64,000 nt of DNA from Tubiluchus corallicola (GCA_030141605.1 JAQGDQ010000221.1:1-64000), one strand, 5' to 3'. Counted from the first letter of the stretch, positions 37,205 to 48,601 are shown. Notes: generated from the sequence alone by a model not told the origin. Made by a program: numbers and translations.

Positions 37205-37700
37205 TCAGTGGTGATGTTGATGATGACGATGGTGATGATGATCACAATGTAGATCGTGATGATGACGCGATGATGATGATTATGGTGACGATGATGACGA
37301 CGACGACGATGATGATCATGATGGTGATTATGATGGCGATGATGACGAAGATAACGAAAATGATGATGACGATGATGGTGATCATGATGGTGATGATGAT
37401 GGCGATGATGACGAAGATAACGAAAATGTTGATGACGATGATGATGATAATGATGATGATGAAGATGAAGAGGAGGAGGAGGAGGAGGAGGAGGAGGAGG
37501 ACGACGACGACGACGACGACGACAACGACAATGATTATGATGATGATTTAGTTGGTGATAGTGACAACATGAGGAAAACAGTAGTACGGATATTGCAGAT
37601 ATATTAGGACGACTGTCGAAAATGATGATCAGGATGAGGATGAAGATGTTGGCGATGGCGACGATGACGACGATGACGATGACGATGACAAAGATGGTGA
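37205..37700. repeat. GATGAC/GATGAT repeat with GGA and CGA blocks
   Basis: Trinucleotide-derived array including (GGA)10 at 37,470-37,500. Reads as Asp-Asp or Met-Met in frame; not a gene. Confidence 0.92.
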
Positions 37701-38980
37701 CGATGGTAGTGAAATCAACAACGGAATAGGCGATTTCTTGTTTATTAACGTAGTTTCCGAAAGGTCACCACAATCAATTTTATATTCGAAGTTATCTAAA
37801 AACAATTACTCAGTCGTTTTAAAGTGCCAATGTTAAACTAAAGCGAATCAAATCTAGAAAATGGAGAATAATACACTTGCCTGATTATCGAGATCTTCTA
37901 AAGATGAGAGTTTCTCGTTGGGTTTCTATCCCGTCTAAGATTCTTTCCAAACAATATCACAATTTCCAAAGACGTATTCTTCACAGCTTTCTTATACGAA
38001 ACTGCTAATGATAATCTTTCTATTAACGATAACAGTGGGTACAGTACATTACAGTACTACGTACAGTACTACAGTGTATACCACGGTAGGTATAACCACT
38101 ACAGTCGGTAGACGGCGCTTAATCACACTGTGAATTAATAATTATCACAGCGTCATGTGCTACACCAAATATAGAGTTGATCTTTGAAAATGAACCACGC
38201 TTACTAAAACCAACGCTCTGCTTTAGGAAGACCGTAAAAATATTCAACTTTGATCCAATCTTGATATTGTATTTGGCTTTCTTGCTGTACAATGTTCCCT
38301 TTTAAAATTTCTTTGCGTTTGTTTTGAATACTGACGACTCTTGGCACGTTAATGAATTCATCATTTTACTCAGCGAAACTACATGACGTCATTTATTACG
38401 TCAGTAAAAACACACAAACAGAACTATTTAGCGCACGATGTAGTTTTTACGTTCCACTCGGCTTCAGTGGTTTTCTAAACTGGTACTGATGCAGCAGCTG
38501 CGGCTCGCGCATCTCTTATAATCTTGAAAGATGCTGCCGTTGTCAAGACAACTCGTAAAGCTGGTTTCCGAGGTAACCGGACTCGAGGCCTGACAAATGA
38601 TTACATTACATCCTACATAACTGCTCTAGAGACAGCTAAATACCACACGAATTCAGGAAGCCAAGGACTTGACCATTTTGAGAAGGGGTGTGTGAAAGCC
38701 TTTCATAAAAGAAGAGAATTAAAATTATGTCAGGGGAAAGTTGAGCTGCTACAGACGCAAGTTTATTAATTATAAATTACACTTCATAAATAATAATGGG
38801 GCATTGGTAGAGACATAAAACGATGTGAAATTATTAAAATGAATGTAGATCAGTTTGTAAATTGAAAATATATTTACATTTATATTTATTAGTGCCAAAA
38901 ATACAAACAGTAAAAAAACAAGAAATACATACAATTCAATTTTAAAACATACTGACACTGCAGACAAACTAAACAATTAC
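37701..38980. other. no gene recognised
   Basis: Includes a dyad-rich patch of ACAGTACTAC/GTACAGTACTA at 38,035-38,080. An 81-codon plus ORF at 38,524-38,769 has an ordinary composition but no recognisable family. Confidence 0.4.
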
Positions 38981-38984
38981 TAAT

Positions 38985-39400
38985 AAAACAAATCTTCCTG
39001 TCACCTATAATTAGTTATTTAAATGAAATGAATAGTTAGAATTTCAAATAAATTGTCATTCATTAAGCCTCATTTTCAATGATAAGATCATAATATAGTA
39101 TATTGTTCATCATGTCATAAAAACGCTTTTACAACATAATTAATAAATGCCATAACTACTTCTAAATCATTACTTCCTATCAAAAGTAAAAATTTATCAG
39201 CATCGCTCATAAGGAAAAATTCTGGAATAATTACATTGATGTGCTTATATAATTTTTCTCTAAGATCATTGTAGTATGGACATAATCAATAATCAATAAA
39301 TGCCTTAATTACTTTCTAAATCATTACTTCTCATCGGGAATAATAATTTATCAGCATCGTTGATGAGTAAAAATTCCCGTATAATTCATGTAAGACATTT
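38985..39400 (-). mobile_element. LINE 3' end, 5'-truncated
   Basis: The minus strand reproduces the C-terminal RT frame (FFLMSDADKFLLLIGSNDLE-like) and 3' UTR of the LINE at 30.2 kb. A second, partially duplicated piece of the same frame occurs at 39,285-39,400. Confidence 0.65.
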
Positions 39401-39594
39401 GACAGTATTATAGAGTGTGTTGTAGAATTGGCAAACAGTTTTGGCAATTTATAAGATGAAAAAGCTGTTTTGCTCAAAAGTATCTGTATGTGAGTATTTC
39501 TATGGATGTGAATGAAGTATAAGCAGTATTAATTAGAAGCTTAAATTACTTGTTCGATTGTGTGCTTTGTTGATCCTCCCCATTCATTTGTTGG

Positions 39595-39835
39595 TCGAAC
39601 GAGTGAATGAATGGACGAACGAACGAACGAACGAACGAATAAACGAATAACTGAGTATATGTACGAAAGAACAAACAAACAAAGAAACGACTGAATGAAT
39701 GAAAAAATAAATAAATGACTAAGTAAATGATTGAATTAATAAACGAACGAATGATTGAATAAGTGAATGAACAAATGATTGTATGAATGAATAAATGAAT
39801 AAATGAATGAACTAACGAACGAATAAATGAACGGA
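39595..39835. repeat. GAAC/GAAT tetranucleotide repeat
   Basis: Degenerate GAAC, GAAT, AAAT units. Confidence 0.9.
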
Positions 39836-40128
39836 ATTTAGGCCCACACGCCTAGCCAATGAGAAGTGAACAAACTTGCACTTGCAAGCAACAACTTTGT
39901 TACTTTCATGGCATTTCCTTGCAGAAATCATTGAAGTCTGCGTTAATTTGTCTATCTGTCTCTAGTACAAAGTCAATACAGTGTAGCATTAATAAGTAAT
40001 TTGGATCTCGTCAATGCCAGCGGTTAGTAAAGCTCCTCTCATCACTGTGTCAATACAATATGAACTGAGCAAATATTGGACCTATTGGCAATGTGGTTGA
40101 GACAGTTCATTGTTCATTATGGTAGGGG

Positions 40129-40578
40129 GTGGGTGACAGTGGCGGCTCGTAGCTAAAATGAGTAGGGGTGCTGCTTCAGAAAATTTTTAGCTGTAAAGCG
40201 TCCATTATTAAATAATTTATGTTTTAAGCACACACGCTAAGTTTACACCTTATCACATCCAAGAATATGACGGTACACGGTAAGCACGTGGCAATTGTTA
40301 CTGTGTTAGAGACAGTACTTTCTGTATCTAGAAGCAGAAGCCAGAGTACAGCGTGTTATCTCAGACATGTGCGCATGGCCACATGCGCACAACAGCCAAA
40401 CACACCATTGTGCTGGGCTGTGAAGCAAATTGTACTTCCCTCACGTGTTCCTACAAAAGTGTAAGGAAAGAGCTCAAGAAAAAAACTTGTTGTATTAAAT
40501 ATTATCGATAAAAATGAGTCAAAACAGGGGGCGCTGCAGTACCACAGTACCTACACACGAGCCGCCACTGGTGGGTGA
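40129..40578 (+). mobile_element. hAT-type MITE with perfect 8-bp target duplication
   Basis: The element is 40,137-40,570 (434 bp) with termini CAGTGGCGGCTCGTA and ACGAGCCGCCACTG in inverse orientation. Exact duplications GTGGGTGA flank it at 40,129-40,136 and 40,571-40,578. An 8-bp duplication with CAG-type ends is the signature of the hAT superfamily. No transposase frame. It is the reference copy for the partial ones at 4.4, 11.6, 14.2 and 17.5 kb. Confidence 0.9.
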
Positions 40579-40904
40579 GAGTGCGGGGGTGGCCATTTAA
40601 GGTACTTTTACCTTGCGGGTTTAACTGGTCTCGGTCATCGCTGTAACGTTGGCTTCTTTAACAATAATTACTGCAGTTAGTGTATGCGGGTATCTCCATC
40701 TATTGGTCATTCACGCAAGTAGATTTAAATCGTTGTTGTTTGGCGAAGGTGATTTTATAGATACAACCAAACGTGGTTGTGACACTGAACCAGCTGGAAA
40801 TCACTGTTGCTATTGTAATTGTTCTTGTTGTGGTGGTGGTGGTGAAAATTTAAATGAAGGAGTGAATAAATAGGTGAATGAAAACTGAATTAATAAATTA
40901 ATAT
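40579..40904. other. no gene recognised
   Basis: A 74-codon open stretch at 40,649-40,873 ends in GGT repeats; no domain. Confidence 0.4.
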
Positions 40905-41225
40905 CATATGAATGGATGAATTAACCAATGAATGAATGAATTAATGAAAGCACGAATGAACGAATGCGCCGATGAATGAACGAATAGATAGACTAATGAA
41001 TAAATGAATGATTGAATGAATGAATGAATGAATGAATGAATGAATGAATGAATGAATGAATGAATGAATGAATGAATGAATGAATGAATGAATGAATGAA
41101 TGAATGAATGAATGAATGAATGAATGAATGAATGAATGAATGAATGAATGAATGAATGAATGAATGAATGAATGAATGAATGAATGAATGAATGAATGAA
41201 TAAATGAATGAGTAAACGGTTGATT
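40905..41225. repeat. (GAAT)n tetranucleotide array
   Basis: About 50 perfect GAAT units at 41,010-41,205 with degenerate shoulders. Confidence 0.95.
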
Positions 41226-41609
41226 GAACAAATGAACAAGCAATCTGCTGTTAACAATGTGAACTGATCAAACCAGCTGTGTTATGGTAGCCATATCACT
41301 ACAAACACATGAAGCTTTTTATATTAAACACACAAATTGATTCATCTGAGCACTTGACATTTACTGGCACTTTGTTAAAATTGCAATTTAGTCAAATGGG
41401 ATGCGTGTAAGCCTGCCATACTAAGGGCCATTGTATTGCACGTTCGTAATAAATGAGACAAAATTCAAAGCTTGTAACTTTCAAGAGTCGTTCAGCGTTC
41501 AAGCAAAACGCAATTTGCTTAATGTATCTATGGTCAGTGGAGTAGAAATCTATGACGCGGACGTAATTTATGGCTCGACAATGTCACGCAGGGGGATGTA
41601 GTCCATAGA
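41226..41609. other. no gene recognised
   Basis: No feature seen. Confidence 0.45.
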
Positions 41610-41700
41610 TCTGTAATCGGTCTGGGTTGTATGGCCGAGCAGTTTAGATTTCGGACTGCAACCAAGCAGTCTTGAGTTCGAAACTAGCGGCTGCAAATGC
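41610..41700 (+). mobile_element. tRNA-like sequence, probably a SINE head
   Basis: A-box TGGCCGAGCAG at 41,632-41,642 and B-box-like AGTTCGAAACT at 41,675-41,685. The A box is of the Leu/Ser-tRNA type, but acceptor stems do not pair, so this is a tRNA-derived SINE head and not a functional tRNA gene. Confidence 0.5.
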
Positions 41701-42133
41701 CAGGCATATACCCTACATGTTATTCGTTGTTTGTGTTGGAAGCTCATTTCCGAAGTAAGCAAGTTTATATTTGCTCTGTATAAATAAGTATGAAGTACTT
41801 GAAGAAAGAGTACATAACTACTTCTGTAGTTTTTGTGCAAGTATGTATATAGGAAACCTGTCTTATCGCATCATTAACCATGTAATTGTTTAATGGATAG
41901 GCCTGGTATAAAGTTCAAGGCAGGAAATAACTCGTTGGAAAAGATCTAGCGGCCGTGGTAGTTGACGGAGCAGGTCTTTCCCCACGTCTAGAGGCAAAGC
42001 TATCTGTTAACTTAATATGTACTAACTGTAGTTAAAGGGAAGTTAGCTTTTCCCTACGCGTCTAGAGGCAAATCTATCTCTAAACTTAGTAAAGACAGTA
42101 GGTTTGTGCTGTATAAATGACTGTATGAAGTAC
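41701..42133. other. no gene; short repeated phrase
   Basis: TACGCGTCTAGAGGCAAATC-like sequence occurs twice (about 41,982 and 42,055). Confidence 0.5.
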
Positions 42134-42513
42134 TTAAAGCACAAGAAAACCCTCCACTTTCTAAAAGCTTAAGAAATTCGTCTTAAAAATTTATACCGCT
42201 TACATACTGCCTTTTTGCACGCAGGACTTGCGTCGGCCGTAACGCTGTACAAAGCTTGTAAAGTTTTGATTGTTAGGCGCAGCCATCTTGAAGTTAAGTT
42301 TTTTGAAGAAGTTTATATAACATTGCGTGAAGTTTTAAAAAATAATCAGAGCATTCGAAACACACATGATATAACTTTGCATGGAGAGTCTTTTGGGACA
42401 TAATTTAGCATTTCCTTTTCTTCCCCAGATTTACGTTGTGCGTATATGACGTAACGTAATGGCGCGGTCGGAACGGTATTGCAAGTGATTTAAAATGAAT
42501 ACTTGTCCTTTAA
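42134..42513 (-). mobile_element. M1 MITE, internally deleted
   Basis: TTAA at both edges (42,134-42,137 and 42,510-42,513). Termini TTAAAGCACAAGAAAA and, on the minus strand, TTAAAGGACAAGT. About half the interior is missing. Confidence 0.7.
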
Positions 42514-42834
42514 AGGTTCTAACAATGTAAGTTATTATTAATTTATTCCAATATAGTCTATATAATTTTTTATAACGGTTCTTAGTTATAGCCATACCTT
42601 TTAATCATGCAATGAGTTCTCTTTTACCCAATGCAAATTAAACTAAATGTAAATACTTGTGTTTCAGAATAAAGAAACTTTTCGTCAACACGTTAAACTA
42701 GTGTTTGTATCCATTTCTACTCATATTTAGTTAAAATTTAGCTAACATTCTACGCGCACGCACACACGCACACACACACACACACACATACACACGCAAA
42801 TATACACATACACTTTAAAATGGACGTGGGTAAA
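42514..42834. other. no gene; (CA)n at 42,755-42,800
   Basis: CA/CACG dinucleotide run; otherwise AT-rich. Confidence 0.6.
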
Positions 42835-43060
42835 TAAAATTTGCGGATGAACATTAAATTATCATTAACATATGTAGGATCTTCAAAACGATTTAATGTA
42901 TGTATTTTTAATTTTGATTTGAACTCGTAGAAAGACTTGATTCTGAGGGCATTCCAGAGTTCGACTCCTTGTTTAGTGATACAATTGTTGCCGATTTGTT
43001 ACTAGTGCGCGTTTGTTTGATATTGTGTGTTCTTGGACTTAATGTTGGCCCAAGGAGGAT
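42835..43060 (-). mobile_element. degenerate LINE reverse-transcriptase C-terminus
   Basis: The minus-strand translation contains KQGVELWNALRIKSFYEFKS followed by KLKIH, preceded by SKNTQYQTNAH and two stops. The G-x-x-LWN-x-L...FK-x-x-LK pattern is the conserved end of CR1/jockey-like RT proteins. It is a dead fragment from a LINE different from the one at 30 kb. Confidence 0.6.
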
Positions 43061-43164
43061 GTCGCAAAGTTCGTCTTAATTACTTCGCGTTTGATTAACT
43101 TGACTTGTGAATATTACATTGTTTGTCTTCTTGCTCATCTCTCTTTCATAATTTTTTACATCTC

Positions 43165-43275
43165 ATTCTTTTTTAGGCTTGTTATAACATTGAAATAGCT
43201 TAAATAGGCTTGTTATAACATTGAAATAGCTTAAATAGGCTTGTTATAACATTGAAATAGCTTTAATTTCCCTCT
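43165..43275. repeat. 31-bp tandem repeat, 3 units
   Basis: Units of TAGGCTTGTTATAACATTGA followed by AATAGCTTAAA. Confidence 0.92.
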
Positions 43276-44690
43276 AATCTTATTGTACGTATTTGCTTCT
43301 GAATGACCTTTTACATTAATAGTGTTCTAGTTTTCTGTATTTAAGCTGTGTAAAACAGATCTACCTTGAACATTTAGACCTGTGGGCTAGCCAGGCTAAT
43401 TGTTATCTGTGTTTTAGTATAGTGGTATTTTAGTATTGATAATAATTATGTTGTTTGAATCTTTGATTGTAAAAGCTAACAGGCTTAATAATTGTGGGCA
43501 AACTTTAATTCAGTATCAGCTCTCCCCCTTATTTCCTTACCCACAGCGGAGTGGAAGCTTATTTTTATGAATGGCGTGTTAATATTGTTGATATATTTGT
43601 ATAAACATAGGATTGTGTAGAAGTCTTTATGTGCTTGTAAAATTGGGATTTTAAATATTGTTCTTAATTATATTGCAGAAGTTTGTTTTGCGATGAAAAA
43701 CGTTTTATTTGAATAGTCAGAGACTAATCTTAAGCTATGATTTTGAAGACTATTTAGTTTATTATAGCTGTATCTTGAAATTTCATAAAAAGACATGCAC
43801 TCGTATAAAGAAGTGGGGTTGAATGAGAATTTAAAAAAATAATAGTTTAGTTAGTCGACCCTTTACCGGTCGTAAGCCTAGATAGAATAGTCTTATATTA
43901 AAAACAATAAAAAAACAAAAGTTTAGTTGCATTTAATATATTATAATTGTTGTGAATAAATTTAGGAATACGAATTTTGGTGAATAATTAATGGAGTTAT
44001 CAGATGAATTAGATTCAGATGATAAACTCACGCCTCCCTGATTTCGTTAATTTAATTTATACGGTTGAACAAGAAACTCCTCCAGCTGGCAGCTCGAATT
44101 TAATGAGTTAGAATTGTCACACGATTTGTAGAAAGTGCAGGTGTAGTGTTCGAGAAGACTCTATTGTTTAACTAGAATACATGCAGAGTAGGAGATAATT
44201 AGGAGAAGGTCTAGAGCGATTAAGTTGTCGCGTGCAAATAAGTTAATGAAGAGAGACAAGGTCGAGTATCAGTGCTCATCGGACATTAGAAGGAAATCAA
44301 AAGTTATGCCGACCAGATGGTATGGAAGTCTCAAAAGCGACGGAATTTAAGAAACTCATTACTGGTTATAAAATCAGAAGTGAAAGGAAAGTCGCTGTCC
44401 AGGAGGTAGCAGATGTTGCCAGATGGTGCAATATCTGGAAGGTCAGCTCTCAGAAATATAGGCTCTAGGAAAATTTACCTAGACACACACATCGGGGTGA
44501 CGTAGGCGAGCGTCACACAACACGAGCAAGAGAGGGAGTCTGACAGTGGTTTGCTGCCATACCGTGTGTCCGGGACATCTTCTACAAGACAAGAAGTAAC
44601 GTTGGCCCAGCGTAGAGAGGAATCTGCGTACTTAGCAATCGACTGAGCACTGGTGCTACGTAGTCTCGAAAAGGAATCAGGATTTGACCA
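43276..44690. other. no gene recognised
   Basis: AT-rich to 44,050, then less biased. A 76-codon minus ORF at 44,475-44,705 has no domain. Confidence 0.4.
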
Positions 44691-44966
44691 AGTGTAGGGG
44701 TACATTGGTCAATCCACAAGTTAAGTGGTTCAACTTATATATTTTGTATCAGTATCTGAATAGCTGTAACCGTTACGTTGTATTAAGCACCTTCAGTGCA
44801 GCACATCGAAATTGTTAGTCATTAAGTGAATAGCATCTTCTCTGGAGCTATACTCTAGTTGTAAACGCCCACCGGCGTATAAGACCAAATCTTATAGTAA
44901 AGCCAGAGTTGATTAAAGTGTAATTGTAAATTCAATAAAGTCTGTTCACTGTATTAGCGCAGACAT
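44691..44966 (+). mobile_element. possible solo-LTR-like segment
   Basis: Begins TGTAGGGGTACATTGG and ends CGCAGACA, with an AATAAA followed by a TGTTCACTGT run near the end. This is only suggestive: no second LTR, primer-binding site, polypurine tract or gag-pol frame is visible. Confidence 0.2.
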
Positions 44967-45375
44967 CGAGTTTGTGAATGATTAGAGCGTTAACGGTAAT
45001 TTGCATACGCATCACTAAATCCTAGATACGAACTTGAGGAGATTCGCATTGTACTTAAAAGCTCAATTGCGGGAGCTAAGCTTGTAAACCTGAGGGATAA
45101 AGGCCTCACTCACAACGCACGGTCAAAGTGAAAGTCGTGTAGGACAAGATCATTGCCTTAGCGACTTAACTAAAGCCCTCGGAGTCGGGCAGACGATATT
45201 CGATCAATTACCTGAGAGCGAACAATAAGCGAATCTATAAAATCTAAAATATCAATCAAATCAATTAATTCAAGATCACTCGACACGGCAAAATAACTAT
45301 ACGATCACTTTATCGAATGGAGAACTTGATATAATTAGTACAAAATTAAACTAACTGAGCAGGTGACCATGCGAC
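44967..45375. other. no gene recognised
   Basis: No feature seen. Confidence 0.4.
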
Positions 45376-45640
45376 TGAACTTTTGACTAAACAGCCTGTA
45401 TAAAAAACGTTCTAGCGGCGCTTGGTGGGTGGGACTCTCGGAAGGCGGTATATAGCTCTTTAGAAAGAGCAGGAACTGAGCTACACGGTAATGTGGGTGA
45501 GATTTTAGGACGCCTGTACTAAAAGAAGCTGCAGCGCGTTAATTGGAGGTTCCATTTTCCGCAATTCTCGCTTGGAAAACTGCTGACATTTTTCATTGCT
45601 CTGACGTCATCCCATTGTACTCAGTCTAAAACTTTATCTA
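45376..45640 (+). repeat. direct repeat D1, first copy
   Basis: Shares CAGCCTG, AAAAAACGTT, TGGGACTCTCGG, GGCTCTTTAGAAAGAG-like and TTTTAGGAC blocks with 47,263-47,520 in the same orientation, 1.9 kb away. Each copy is followed by a Helitron-like 5' end. Confidence 0.7.
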
Positions 45641-45645
45641 TCTAT

Positions 45646-45766
45646 TCTATTATATTAATATTCTTGGTATATATATAAGATTCGAGGCTACAGCCCGGAC
45701 GAGGGCACCATTTGCGGCGATCTATACATCAAACGAAAGGTCTCGATCTAGTGTCGTGCCATTGAT
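45646..45766 (+). mobile_element. Helitron-like 5' end
   Basis: Starts TCTATTATATTAATATTC and carries ATACATCAAACGAAAGGTCT, as does the element at 47,636. It is cut off by the CTAC array. Confidence 0.5.
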
Positions 45767-45771
45767 GGTTA

Positions 45772-45772
45772 C

Positions 45773-45817
<45 letters not shown>

Positions 45818-46477
45818 CTACCTACCTACCTACCTACCTACCTACCTACCTACCTACCTACCTACCTACCTACCTACCTACCTACCTACCTACCTACCTA
45901 CCTACCTACCTACCTACCTACCTACCTACCTACCTACCTACCTACCTACCTACCTACCTACCTACCTACCTACCTACCTACCTACTTACCTACCTACCTA
46001 CCTACCTACCTACCTACCTACCTACCTACCTACCTACCTACCTACCTACCTACCTACCTACCTACCTACCTACCTACCTACCTACCTACCTACCTACCTA
46101 CCTACCTACCTACCTACCTACCTACCTACCTACCTACCTACCTACCTACCTACCTACCTACCTACCTACCTACCTACCTACCTACCTACCTACCTACCTA
46201 CCTACCTACCTACCTACCTACCTACCTACCTACCTACCTACCTACCTACCTACCTACCTACCTACCTACCTACCTACCTACCTACCTGCCTACCTACCTA
46301 CCTACCTGCCTACCTACCTACCTACCTACCTACCTACCTGCCTACCTACCTACCTACCTACCTACCTACCTACCTACCTACCTACCTACCTACCTACCTA
46401 CCTACCTACCTACCTACCTACCTACCTACCTACCTACCTACCTACCTACCTACCTACTTACTTACTTACTTACTTAC
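45772..46477. repeat. (CTAC)n tetranucleotide array, ~700 bp
   Basis: More than 170 CTAC/CTAC-like units with (TTAC)n at both ends and a few CTGC variants. It yields a 278-codon Leu-Pro-Thr-Tyr open frame, an artefact of the 4-bp period (12-bp register). Confidence 0.97.
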
Positions 46478-46483
46478 CTTCTC

Positions 46484-46560
46484 AGTCACCCATCCAAGTA
46501 CTAACCCGCCTCGTCGTTGCTTAACTTCGGTGATCAGAGGAGAACCAGTGTCATCAACCT
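46484..46560 (-). rRNA. 5S rRNA-derived fragment (pseudogene)
   Basis: The minus strand reads ACTGGTTCTCCTCTGATCAC, CGAAGTTAAGCAACG and GGGTTAGTACTTGGATGGGT, the central part of 5S rRNA. Both 5S ends are absent or rearranged, and the CTAC array abuts the 3' side. Confidence 0.7.
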
Positions 46561-46706
46561 GTTTTGAACAACAGGTATCTTCAGCGCCGTAATCGCGTAT
46601 AAGCACCTGCTCGTCATGTACAAGAATTGCAAACTTGCTACATAGGAACACGTAGTCATGCGTATAAATTGTCCTCAAATACCAGCAAAATCCACACTAA
46701 GTTTCG

Positions 46707-46712
46707 TTTATT
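46707..46712 (-). terminator. poly(A) signal for the C-type lectin exon
   Basis: AATAAA on the minus strand, 156 nt after the TAG stop of the lectin exon. No other hexamer occurs between. Confidence 0.5.
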
Positions 46713-46867
46713 AACAATCAGTATGCAAATCAGTAACAACGGTATACAAACATGTTTAATATTAGCCTATATCGATTCGATTTTTTTTACTTTTTCAAGA
46801 ACGGTAGTGAACTAGTTAAAAAAAGACAAAAATTCGGATTTCCGTGATAAGTAATGTAGCTTGTCGC

Positions 46868-47091
46868 CTAGGATTCACAAATATACGGCAGTTTTGCTGT
46901 ATCACACGAGAAGTCATTCCACGTGTTCCCATTTGCCCTCAGGATGGCGCAGCTTTCGCCATCGCCGTAATTATCCGGTTGGCCATCTGCTACGTCCCAA
47001 GAAGTAAAAAGGGCAGGTCGACCTGTTGCAGACCACCTCCAGTCACCCTCCTCGTGTATGTCGGTTAAGCCAATCCAAAAATGCTCACCAG
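46868..47091 (-). CDS. C-type lectin domain protein, terminal exon
   Basis: This exon encodes the C-terminal half of a C-type lectin fold, which binds carbohydrate through a calcium ion and is usually extracellular. The frame begins at a 3' splice site (TTTTTAATAAAG before 47,091) in phase 1 and stays open for 73 codons to TAG at 46,868-46,870. Visible motifs in order: FWIGLTD, the W-x-W pair (DWRW), QPD followed by N and a Glu eight residues on, then Cys, WND, and C...LPYICES. Q, D, E, N and D are the expected calcium-site ligands; QPD is the galactose-type version. Three cysteines fit the domain's conserved disulphides. It has no start codon because it is an internal-to-terminal exon. The N-terminal half of the domain (first Cys, W-x-x-A-x-x-x-C) was not found between here and 48.9 kb. 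The frame is intact, so the gene is probably live, with earlier exons upstream to the right. Confidence 0.85.
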
Positions 47092-47262
47092 CTTTATTAA
47101 AAACAAAATGTATTTAATATTAAATTTGGTGATTTACCATTATATTTTCATATAATATAACTGTTATTTAACTTTTATACATTCCACAGCAATTATAACG
47201 TACTTTATCACTCCCATGAAACACTAAAATAACAAATATTATCAGTGATTTTTTTCCAAATT

Positions 47263-47520
47263 TTGACCAAACAGCCTGCGAAAAAACGTTATAGCCGCAC
47301 CTGGTGGGACTCTCGGCAGGAGCTATACGGCTCTTTAGAAAGAGGAGGAACAGGGCTACACGATGATGTCGCCTATATTTTAGGACACGTCCACCAAGAG
47401 GAGTACCGAGGAGTTAATTACATGTTTTATTTTTGGCAATTTTCGCTTGGAAAACTGCTGACGCAAAGCCATTGTTCTGACGTCATCCATTATACTATGT
47501 TTATAACCTTATTTTTAATT
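47263..47520 (+). repeat. direct repeat D1, second copy
   Basis: Second copy of the 45,376-45,640 block; about 80% similar by eye. An open 93-codon frame here is not conserved in the first copy. Confidence 0.7.
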
Positions 47521-47635
47521 CAGTAAAAGCTTCTGGCTTTGTGCTAGGTAAGTAAACAAACACTAGGTAGGATGTTCGCGTATTATTGATTGTACGTGTG
47601 TTTATACGCAAAATTTTTTGCGGGGCCTTTGCTAG

Positions 47636-47875
47636 TCTCTTATATTAATATTCTTGGTATATATATAAGATTCGAGGCTACAGCTTCGACGAGGGCACCA
47701 TTTGTGGTGATCTATATATCAAACGAAAGGTCTCGATCTAGTGTCGTCTCATTGGTTTTTTTTTCGAATGGGGCCCACCACGAGGAACGGGGGGCGAAAA
47801 ACCTCCAAAAATGGCCCTTTTTCGGCCGTTTTTTGCAAAAAGTTATTTGCAAATCTTTTGCGGGGCCTTTGCTAG
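47636..47875 (+). mobile_element. non-autonomous Helitron-like element, head-to-tail junction
   Basis: The 240-bp element starts TCTCTTATATTAATATTC and ends CTAG, followed by T. A small hairpin (GCAAA/TTTGC, 47,849-47,861) lies 10 nt before CTAG. Directly upstream, 47,618-47,635 is an identical 3' end (TTGCGGGGCCTTTGCTAG), so two elements abut head-to-tail. TC...CTRR termini with a 3' hairpin and no target duplication are Helitron features; the assignment is inference. Confidence 0.5.
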
Positions 47876-48165
47876 TAACTTATTAATGCTGTTGGCTGTC
47901 GTAATTTAAGCTTATTAATAGTCGTCTATTACGATCGAAAGGAGCAATTTGCAAAAACTGCGTGGGAATGTCCGTGCACTATTGATCATTGGTGGATGGA
48001 TCTAAGAGCTATAGCATGCATATTAATATTAATAACCATTTAATGTGCTCATTCATGTACATTTACCGAAAGAATAGCTATTATCACATATTTGCTGCTG
48101 AAAGATTGTGTCTAACGACTAAAGTTTACAATTCCCCACACACACAAAATTAGTTCGTGAAGCGG
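47876..48165. other. no gene recognised
   Basis: Short intergenic stretch without features. Confidence 0.45.
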
Positions 48166-48246
48166 ATTAGGGTTAGGGTTAGGATTTGAGTTTGGGTTAC
48201 GGAGCGTTGGGGAAGGATTAGGGTTTGGTTAGGGTTAAGGTTAGGC
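48166..48246 (+). repeat. interstitial telomere-like TTAGGG repeats
   Basis: GGATTAGGGTTAGGGTTAGG followed by degenerate TTAGGGTT units to about 48,246. Confidence 0.75.
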
Positions 48247-48469
48247 CTGCAGGGGCATAATCTGGCCTAGGCATTTTACACCCTGGGTATAGTTTGGCCT
48301 TGAACAGTTTGTCGCCTGGTGAGTGAAATACACTAGCAACGGAGGTCCAAATTGTATGTACGTGTACTAATAATTGCGCGTTTATGTATGTTAATGCAGT
48401 CACAAAAGTACTAATAAAGATTCATTATTCTTTTTGCTGTTGTCGTCGTTGTCGTCGCCATCGTCGTTG

Positions 48470-48516
48470 ATGTTATTATCATTATCATTATCATTATCAT
48501 TACTATTATTATTATT

Positions 48517-48601
<85 letters not shown>

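Noticed and set aside
41610-41700. Functional Leu or Ser tRNA gene
   Set aside because: A and B boxes are present but the acceptor stem does not pair and no proper anticodon arm can be drawn; a SINE head is more likely.
44691-44966. Confident LTR retrotransposon call
   Set aside because: Only TG...CA ends and an AATAAA; no partner LTR, primer-binding site or pol frame. Listed at low confidence only.
45756-46592. 278-codon Leu-Pro-Thr-Tyr repeat frame
   Set aside because: Translation of the CTAC microsatellite; open because four bases times three gives a constant 12-bp register.
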